From: Bacteroidales bacterium
GTDB taxonomy: Bacteria > Bacteroidota > Bacteroidia > Bacteroidales > JAADJA01
Direction of reading: 5' to 3'
DNA length: 42,754 bases
Assembly: GCA_020438105.1 (NCBI GenBank)
Contig: JAGQVE010000034.1
Coordinates: forward strand, 1-42,754
Below the pieces are notes generated by a model. That model was given only the letters and a program-made list of their open reading frames with translations, ran no database searches and was not told the DNA's origin. The translations under genes were made by a program, and so were the position numbers. Below, piece after piece: positions 37,227 through 42,754 of the stretch; within the stretch, counting starts at the first letter, position 1; each line of letters opens with the position of its first letter.

Positions 37227-37255
37227 GCATAAAGCCCCAATTTGAGGCTTTATGC
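37227..37255 (-). terminator. Hairpin just after the 1449-residue protein gene
   Basis: GCATAAAGCC (37227-37236) and GGCTTTATGC (37246-37255) are a perfect 10-pair inverted repeat, 28 bases past the stop on the minus strand. The following bases are T-rich but not a pure run. Confidence 0.65.
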
Positions 37256-37282
37256 ACCAAAACTTTTAAAACATCCTTTACT

Positions 37283-40200
37283 TTAATTCGGAACCTGACT
37301 GGCTAAATTCAGGTTAGGTTTCCAATAATTGGTTTCGTCCGTGTTTTGAACAAGTCCATCTAAATTAAAATCACCATCTTTATATCCTGATTGATTCAAT
37401 TCGGGTCTCCAAACATTGGATTCATCCGAGTTTTGAATCAGTTTATTGCCATCTCCATCACCTGCTATCATTCCATAATTACCACCACCAAGGTCCTTGA
37501 AGCCCTGTTCGGCAAGATAAGCTTTGGCAATATCATCCCTGAAATCCCATGTATAGGCAGCTCCATCTTGCGTTACATTAGCTGAAGTCATAACACTGAG
37601 GTGATTCCGGTGCCAAATTACTATGTACAAATTATCCGTAATGGAAATATCAATTTGTAATTCATTTTCGCCATCCATACCCACAATCCTTCCATCTTTG
37701 AGTAAAAATGCTGCTTGTTGGGCAACCATGGTAGCCGCTGTTGCATTTTCAGGACCACCCGGTGTTACCCTATACTCAACTAAAACCCAGTCAACAACAT
37801 TACCGTTTGGAATAGCAACTACACTTTCAGTTCCAATATAATTCCAGGGAGAACCTCCATAAGGTTGTGACAAAGGAAGATAGCCATTAGAATTCAGAGA
37901 GGTGCTCATTTCGGTGGCAGTAAAAGGGCCTTCAAGAAAAACTGAGAAATTGGCAAGTAACCCACCTCCTACGGTAATATTTCTGGAATCACCGCCACCG
38001 GTTTGACAATAATAATCTCCATACCACAATTGCTGAACAGGAACATTCCATGAAAGTACCTGGGCAGTTTCACCAGCAAAATCAGGTGAATTGAGCATTG
38101 CACCTTCATAATACCACTGATACGGCGCACCAAGAGAAAGAGCATCAAACTGAAACTGGCCGGTAATAGGCTGGTGATCAATGAGGAAGACAAACTGATC
38201 AGATGTACCGTTCAAATTGGTCCGGGTATTACTCCAGGTGCCATTATTCACTATATCACCCTGACAATAAATATATAAATTGTAATTCCCGTTAATTAAT
38301 TGACCATTGTTAGTAATCCTGCCACCCACATAGAGGGTGGTATTTGTATTTACCCTGCTTCGCAGAATTCCTGTATTTATAATATACCCATTATAGGTGG
38401 CATTGGAGCTTAAGTGGACCTCTCCAAGCAATATAACATTGGGTTCAAAAACAACAGAATGTATATAGGCACCCGAATTTCCTTCATACTCAAAATCTTC
38501 CCCTGAAACAGTTCCGTTATACAAATATCCATTGTATTGAGTTGTTCCCAAAACCGCTAGTTTCGCGGCAGATGGCATAATAAGCGTACCACTATTCAGG
38601 TCAACATTGGTACCACTAAAAAGCAAATCGCCGGTGGAAATAATTGAAGAAGCTGGATCACTATTAAAAAATGACTCGGTTGAAATGAATTCATTGTTTT
38701 TACAAATAATGTGTTGATCAGCTGTTCCGGTCATGTTGAGGATCGTATTTGTCCATTCTCCATTATTGACTATTCCACCTGTAACATTCATGTTTAAATC
38801 ATAATTTGAATTTCGAATTACACCATTGTTAGTCAATGAATCATTAACAGTTATAGTACTATTCACATTAGTGCACGTTTGCAATGTATCTTCCACAATG
38901 GTGTTACCATTAAAAACCACCCCATTTCCATGTATCCTTACGATTCCTTTTAAAACGGCATCATGAAGGGTAAAACCCTGTAAATAAGCCTCATTGTGCA
39001 AATATATTTCCTGACCGTGGTTCAAACATGTTCCATTAAATAGATAACCCCCCAGGACCGACAGGTTTGCACCTTTGGAATAATCAATTTCCATGGTTAC
39101 ACCATTAAGATTAATTTTTGTATTTACGAAATTAAAATCAGTCATAATATAAATGGTTCCTGTGGTGTCAGCAGCATAAAAATATTCCCCGGTAAATTCA
39201 CCCGTTCCGCCCTGGAAAATCTCATGGGTATTGTAGCTCATCATTTCCGTATAGTAATTCGACCAAATCCCGTTATTTGTAATATTTTCGTTACATCTTA
39301 AATGGAAATTATAATTTGAATTCTGTATAGTTCCATTGTTGGTTAAATTACCATCAATATAACACCAGTAAATGTTAATATTGCTTGGATTCATCAGGAT
39401 GCCGTTATTGATGGTTTCACCCTTAAAAATTACGGGATCAGCCCGAACTATTACCGTACCTTCAAGGGTAGCATTGTTTATGATGGATTGATCCCAAAGT
39501 ACTGCACCATTATCCATTATTAAACTTCCTGAATTGGTTATGAGATCAATTTCATACAAATATCCTCCGTGAAGTGTTAATGAACCGCCCTTGGAAACCG
39601 GCAATATCATTTGACCATTGTTAAAATCAATATTGGTTCCGTTGAAAGTAAGATTAGTTAAAGCATTTATGCTGCTTAAGGGGTCATCATTGTATAAATA
39701 ATTACTGTTGAATTCATGCGCAGGATCTAATGTTAAATATTGAATATTATTAGAAGCCATGTGCATTTCTGAAAATGCCCAGGTTCCATAATTGAAAATA
39801 TCTGCATAGAAATAAATATTCAGGTCATAATTGGATTTTAAAATAGATCCATTATTTATGATATCACCATAAATGTATGTATGGATGTTTTCATTGTCAA
39901 AGTTCCGGATCACCCCGTTATTGGTTGTTGTTCCATAAAAACGTACATTATTGTTATCCACATACATGGTTCCGGTGATCAGTGCATCTTCAATTTCACT
40001 ATTATTAATTCTGGCAGAATTTATAAATTCCAGTTCGTTCCCGGCGCAATCAAGACGGCCATCGGTTAGATTAACATTGGTACCACTGAAAGTAACTTTT
40101 CCGTTCAGAATGGTTACCGATGCATTTTCTGAATCATTTATTTCTGCTACCGCAATTGCTTTGCCATTAATACATGAAATGTATTGATCCGTTCCGGAGG

Positions 40201-41632
40201 TCATTGTAATTAAATTATTGGTCCAGGTCCCGTTATTGACAATATTACCATTTACATCAATACTCAGGCTGTAATTAGATGTTTGAATAACACCGTTATT
40301 TGTGATTAATTCATTAACCGTGATGGTAGCATTTTCATTTGTTCGGTTAATTAAAGTTCCTTCAATAACGGTATTTCCATTAAAAACTACCCCGGTTCCG
40401 CGTAATCTCACAACTCCGCACAAAACCGGATTTTCAATAGTAATACTCTGCAAGTAACCTTCATTATTGGTACTGTTCATTTTCAGATTTCTACCATTAG
40501 CATATAAGGTTCCACCATAAATTCCATGGTTAATAATGGTTAATGTATCCATTGATAAATCCATGGTCAATTCCTTTCCGTTCAAATTGATCCAGCTATT
40601 TTCAAAAGTAAAATCAGTCATAACTGTAATCATGCCCGTTGTGTCAGCAGCAATAAAGTTTTCTCCGGCAAATTTACCAACCCCTCCCTGGCGGAGTTCA
40701 TGTGAATTATAGCTGGTCATGTAGGTATAATTGTTTTCCCAGGTGCCGTTATTAGTAATATTACCATTACACCTTAAATAAAGGTTATAGTTAGGTTCCG
40801 TAATTGTACCGTTATTGGTAATATTTCCATCTATATTGCACCAGTATACATTATAATTAACATAGTTTGAAAGGGTTCCGTTATTAATGGTTTCTCCTTC
40901 AAACGTTACATTATCATGCCTGATCAATATATTCCCAGCCAAAACGGCATCATGGGTAACTACATAACTGTGAATATACGCTCCATTATCCATGTAAAGC
41001 GTACCTGAATTGGCATCAAGATCAGTTCGATACAAATAGCCCCCATGCAGCGTTAAGGTTGCGCCCCCACCAATCGGCAGTACCAATTGACCATTGTTAA
41101 AATCTATTTGGGTGCCGTTAAAAGTTATATCCGTGAGCGCTACCACAGCAGATGAATTATCCGTGTTCGTCAGGTTTGTACATGCAATTTCCTGTCCGGC
41201 TCCACATGAAATATATTGTGTTGTTCCTGCAATAAAATTCACATGCGAATTGGTCATTATCGCATTGTTGATCAGGTTACCGGAAATGTTTAAGGTAAAT
41301 GAATAATTGGTTAAATCAATGGTGCCATTATTTGTAACATCTCCTGTAATATCCAAAACGCGGGTTTGATTCCAGCTATTTTGGAAAACACCTGTAGCGT
41401 TTACCGTTAAACTGGCGCATATGTAGTTACCATTAAGGTAAACAGTTCCAGGTCCTGCAATAACCACATCGTCAAATTGAGTGGGTATTGAGCTTGCTCC
41501 CCAGGTAGCAGGGTCGCTCCAGTTTCCGCCGGCTGCTACCGAGGTATATGTATCTGCATTGCTTGCTATAGAAAACAGCAAAAAAGCAGTTGCAAGAAAT
41601 AATTTAATTGAAATTTGGTTGATCTTTTTCAT
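37283..41632 (-). CDS. Giant secreted nested-repeat (beta-helix-like) protein with C-terminal dockerin-like module
   Basis: 1449 residues with a signal peptide ending near SNADTY. Residues about 35-90 resemble a G8-type start (GGNWSDPATWG..P..FDDVVI). Residues about 90-1150 carry seven copies of a unit of about 170 residues, marked by TNNGxIxxxNYxLxxxxxGxIxNNGTW at about 99, 269, 441, 589, 761, 931 and 1103. The copies form a larger duplication: residues about 165-620 and 655-1140 align with an offset of 490-492. A parallel beta-helix is likely. Residues about 1165-1220 look like an Ig/PKD-type domain (YQWYYEGAML...WYGDYYC). Residues 1227-1449 are the module shared with the EEP-fold protein, ending in two EF-hand-like loops (GDGDGNKLIQNSDE and GDFNLDGLVQNTDE) and SQVPN. 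It is probably a surface adhesin or matrix protein, 17 bases downstream of a LytTR regulator gene. Confidence 0.85.
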   Translation of the reverse strand: MKKINQISIKLFLATAFLLFSIASNADTYTSVAAGGNWSDPATWGASSIPTQFDDVVIAGPGTVYLNGNYICASLTVNATGVFQNSWNQTRVLDITGDVTNNGTIDLTNYSFTLNISGNLINNAIMTNSHVNFIAGTTQYISCGAGQEIACTNLTNTDNSSAVVALTDITFNGTQIDFNNGQLVLPIGGGATLTLHGGYLYRTDLDANSGTLYMDNGAYIHSYVVTHDAVLAGNILIRHDNVTFEGETINNGTLSNYVNYNVYWCNIDGNITNNGTITEPNYNLYLRCNGNITNNGTWENNYTYMTSYNSHELRQGGVGKFAGENFIAADTTGMITVMTDFTFENSWINLNGKELTMDLSMDTLTIINHGIYGGTLYANGRNLKMNSTNNEGYLQSITIENPVLCGVVRLRGTGVVFNGNTVIEGTLINRTNENATITVNELITNNGVIQTSNYSLSIDVNGNIVNNGTWTNNLITMTSGTDQYISCINGKAIAVAEINDSENASVTILNGKVTFSGTNVNLTDGRLDCAGNELEFINSARINNSEIEDALITGTMYVDNNNVRFYGTTTNNGVIRNFDNENIHTYIYGDIINNGSILKSNYDLNIYFYADIFNYGTWAFSEMHMASNNIQYLTLDPAHEFNSNYLYNDDPLSSINALTNLTFNGTNIDFNNGQMILPVSKGGSLTLHGGYLYEIDLITNSGSLIMDNGAVLWDQSIINNATLEGTVIVRADPVIFKGETINNGILMNPSNINIYWCYIDGNLTNNGTIQNSNYNFHLRCNENITNNGIWSNYYTEMMSYNTHEIFQGGTGEFTGEYFYAADTTGTIYIMTDFNFVNTKINLNGVTMEIDYSKGANLSVLGGYLFNGTCLNHGQEIYLHNEAYLQGFTLHDAVLKGIVRIHGNGVVFNGNTIVEDTLQTCTNVNSTITVNDSLTNNGVIRNSNYDLNMNVTGGIVNNGEWTNTILNMTGTADQHIICKNNEFISTESFFNSDPASSIISTGDLLFSGTNVDLNSGTLIMPSAAKLAVLGTTQYNGYLYNGTVSGEDFEYEGNSGAYIHSVVFEPNVILLGEVHLSSNATYNGYIINTGILRSRVNTNTTLYVGGRITNNGQLINGNYNLYIYCQGDIVNNGTWSNTRTNLNGTSDQFVFLIDHQPITGQFQFDALSLGAPYQWYYEGAMLNSPDFAGETAQVLSWNVPVQQLWYGDYYCQTGGGDSRNITVGGGLLANFSVFLEGPFTATEMSTSLNSNGYLPLSQPYGGSPWNYIGTESVVAIPNGNVVDWVLVEYRVTPGGPENATAATMVAQQAAFLLKDGRIVGMDGENELQIDISITDNLYIVIWHRNHLSVMTSANVTQDGAAYTWDFRDDIAKAYLAEQGFKDLGGGNYGMIAGDGDGNKLIQNSDESNVWRPELNQSGYKDGDFNLDGLVQNTDETNYWKPNLNLASQVPN

Positions 41633-41649
41633 GATGATTATTTTTTAAA

Positions 41650-42141
41650 TTATGTATAATATTTTCCAAGCTCTTTCATGATTATTTCCTTATTTCTTTC
41701 AGAAACGGGGAGGCTTTCACCATTACTCATTTCTATTTTTGTTTTTTTGGAATTTGAAATTCGAACGATATGATGAAAATTGACTAAATAATTTGGATGA
41801 ACAGCAATAAATGGATGATCCTTTAATTGGCTACTAACGGTTTCAATATTTCCATCGAGCAATAGTGTATTATTGTTAACTAAAAAAAGTTTTGTTCCTT
41901 CGGGCATTGCTTTAAAAAAAATGATTTCATTGATCCTGAATAGGTGAACCTTGTCTTTTGATTGAATTTTCACTTTGAATTTGTCCTCATATCTGTCAAT
42001 GATCTCTTTTATCAATGAGCTTCTGCCTGTTGACAGATCAATAAAATCCGAATCCAACCTGATGTTCGTTTTATTGGTTTCGAGAAAACGGTTCAGATCG
42101 TCCTGGATGCCGCTATCATCAATGATTATTATTCTGTCCAT
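41650..42141 (-). CDS. LytTR DNA-binding domain regulator without a receiver domain
   Basis: 163 residues. Residues about 68-160 form a LytTR domain (INEIIFFKAMPEGTKLFLVNNNTLLLDGNIETVSSQL, FIAVHPNYLVNFHHIVRISN, LPVSERNKEIIMKEL), which in known members binds paired direct repeats through beta strands. The first 60 residues (MDRIIIIDDSGIQDDLNRFLE) are too short for a receiver domain, though IIIIDD resembles the opening strand of one. It may thus be unphosphorylated and act directly. It is 17 bases upstream of the 1449-residue surface protein gene, presumably in one operon, and so is likely to control that gene and itself. Confidence 0.85.
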   Translation of the reverse strand: MDRIIIIDDSGIQDDLNRFLETNKTNIRLDSDFIDLSTGRSSLIKEIIDRYEDKFKVKIQSKDKVHLFRINEIIFFKAMPEGTKLFLVNNNTLLLDGNIETVSSQLKDHPFIAVHPNYLVNFHHIVRISNSKKTKIEMSNGESLPVSERNKEIIMKELGKYYT

Positions 42142-42154
42142 GTGAAAGTTTGGT

Positions 42155-42184
42155 CAAATTCAGGAATCGAATTTAATCCAACAA
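42155..42184 (-). promoter_or_regulatory. Probable promoter of the LytTR/repeat-protein operon
   Basis: On the minus strand TTG (42184 to 42182) is followed after 19 bases by TGAATTTG (42162 to 42155), 7 of 8 to TAnnTTTG. Transcription would start about 6-8 bases before the LytTR start codon. Confidence 0.35.
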
Positions 42185-42205
42185 CACCGCATGGGACCGG
42201 GTAAA

Positions 42206-42241
42206 TTATTATTCGCAGGGATTGGGTTATTATTTGCAGAG
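42206..42241 (-). repeat. Direct repeat of period 21 upstream of the LytTR promoter
   Basis: TTATTATTCGCAGGG (42206-42220) recurs as TTATTATTTGCAGAG (42227-42241), 13 of 15 identical, at 21-base spacing. It ends about 21 bases upstream of the predicted -33. LytTR proteins bind pairs of direct repeats about 21-22 bases apart, so this is a candidate autoregulatory site. The remainder to 42394 shows nothing recognisable. Confidence 0.45.
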
Positions 42242-42394
42242 GGTGGAGGGCGAAGAACAGATGCTTGAGTTTTTAATAGATTTGATTGGAATCGTTGAAT
42301 CGGCAGACTGGTTAAATTGGTAAACCGGCTAACTAGGTGAAAGCTCTCTTCACGATATCGGAGGAAAAACCTGCTTGATTTGGGATAAAGAGAT

Positions 42395-42434
42395 GAACCA
42401 GAACCCTGAACCATGAACTCTGAACTCTGAACTT
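42395..42434. repeat. Degenerate GAACCCTGAAC-type tandem repeat
   Basis: GAACCA, GAACCCT, GAACCAT, GAACTCT, GAACTCT and GAACTT follow one another in 40 bases. It is similar in nature to the low-complexity tract at 27643-27745 and is probably non-coding. It directly borders the predicted IS110 element. Confidence 0.55.
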
Positions 42435-42515
42435 ACCTACCGGCCTTTAGGTTTGTAAAGTTATTTAATTTACAATATTGTATTATTAATAACAGGGGGT
42501 TTTAGGGGGAGTTGA

Positions 42516-42523
42516 TAACTTTG
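42516..42523 (+). promoter_or_regulatory. -7 element for the candidate bridge RNA
   Basis: TAACTTTG matches TAnnTTTG exactly. Transcription would begin near 42530, about 11 bases before the first stem at 42541. Confidence 0.5.
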
Positions 42524-42529
42524 AAAATT

Positions 42530-42670
42530 GTTAATAAAACAAAGAATGGGGTGAACTTTGCCTGCCGGCTAGGTTTTTAGGCCTGTTGCCTGTATCAGTC
42601 CCCATTCTTTCACTTGGCTACTAAGAACCAGATAGAATTTTAGATTTAACCTTTTAAAGGTCTTAGTTTA
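42530..42670 (+). ncRNA. Candidate IS110 bridge RNA with two stem-loops
   Basis: Stem-loop 1: AAAGAATGGGG (42541-42551) pairs perfectly with CCCCATTCTTT (42600-42610). Inside is a large internal loop (42552-42566 against 42584-42599) capped by a small stem (GGC-TA with TA-G-GCC, 42567-42583). Stem-loop 2: ACTAAGA (42620-42626) pairs with TCTTAGT (42661-42667), extended past a bulged A by CC/GG. Two consecutive loops between promoter and transposase are the arrangement of target- and donor-binding loops in known bridge RNAs. The 3' end is a guess. An alternative is a structured leader regulating the transposase. Confidence 0.5.
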
Positions 42671-42695
42671 AGTAGCTATAAAATTATACATTCTT

Positions 42696-42754
42696 ATGGA
42701 TATAAAAGAAGTTATTGGGATAGATGTTGGGAAATTAAAAAATGAAGCCAGGCT
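42696..42754 (+). CDS. IS110-family transposase, N-terminal 19 codons only
   Basis: ATG 42696 opens MDIKEVIGIDVGKLKNEAR and runs off the window. The VIGIDVGK motif holds the first Asp of the RuvC-like DEDD catalytic site and is the usual start of IS110 transposases, which recombine DNA under the direction of a bridge RNA. The sequence is short but the motif and the preceding structured region agree. Other RNase H-fold proteins also begin with GIDxG, so the call rests on context as well. Confidence 0.7.
   Translation, partial: MDIKEVIGIDVGKLKNEAR

Larger units (their letters stand above)
42445..42754 (+). mobile_element. IS110-family insertion element, left end (rest outside window)
   Basis: The element is recognised from the start of its transposase at 42696 and from about 200 bases of structured, non-coding DNA before it, as in the IS110 group, where the bridge RNA is encoded in the left end. 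The boundary near 42445 is inferred from the end of the flank similarity described for the RNA and is uncertain by tens of bases. IS110 elements lack terminal inverted repeats, and none are seen. Confidence 0.6.

Noticed and set aside
37283..41632. CRISPR-like array in the repeat-rich stretch
   Set aside because: The repeats are degenerate, about 510 bases in period and within one open reading frame, so they are protein repeats. No CRISPR array was seen elsewhere.
42160..42414. 84-codon minus-strand open frame upstream of the LytTR gene
   Set aside because: It runs through the direct repeat and the GAACCCT-type tract, has skewed composition, and would cover the probable promoter.

Overview
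The window looks like chromosome from a member of the Bacteroidota (probably Bacteroidales or a near relative). The evidence is a SusC/SusD pair, a TonB receptor operon with DUF4249 lipoproteins, two proteins with type IX secretion (T9SS) C-terminal tails, a DUF2723 membrane glycosyltransferase, a fused DAHP synthase/chorismate mutase, and many copies of the Bacteroidota promoter element TAnnTTTG, some with TTG 19-20 bases upstream. Genus cannot be set from what is visible.

Layout. 2-181: tail of a membrane protein. 182-499: a leader with a long inverted repeat, a promoter and a 10-base direct repeat, then the SusC/SusD pair (500-5358) closed by a terminator. 5588-15009: one compact run of six genes: a secreted protein of unknown function, an STN-domain TonB receptor, three tandem DUF4249 lipoproteins, and a large periplasmic protein with an MG2-like start and a TonB-plug-like end. 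It is probably a second nutrient or metallophore uptake system. 15111-19915: a PorT-like barrel and two paralogous Asp-box proteins with T9SS tails, each apparently with its own promoter. 20123-30865: housekeeping genes: corA, a small barrel, asnS-rpoN-PAP2-like on the minus strand, DAHP synthase/chorismate mutase, a PrsW-like membrane protein, dprA, a MurG-like glycosyltransferase and lgt. 30871-33942: DUF2723 glycosyltransferase. 34081-34254: a self-contained tRNA-Gln unit. 34394-42184 (minus): a barrel protein, a secreted nuclease/phosphatase-like protein, a 1449-residue nested-repeat surface protein, and just upstream of it a LytTR regulator with no receiver domain.

The right edge (about 42445-42754) enters an IS110-family element. 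The first 19 codons of its DEDD transposase are visible. The bases before it hold a promoter element and two consecutive stem-loops with the shape expected of an IS110 bridge RNA. One strand of the first internal loop matches the DNA flanking the element, and its two substitutions are both A to G, which would keep G-T wobble pairing. This is the most notable signal in the window.

Other points of interest are the C-terminal module shared by the nuclease-like and nested-repeat proteins (a possible sorting or anchoring module), the 490-residue super-repeat, and the 21-base direct repeats upstream of the LytTR gene.
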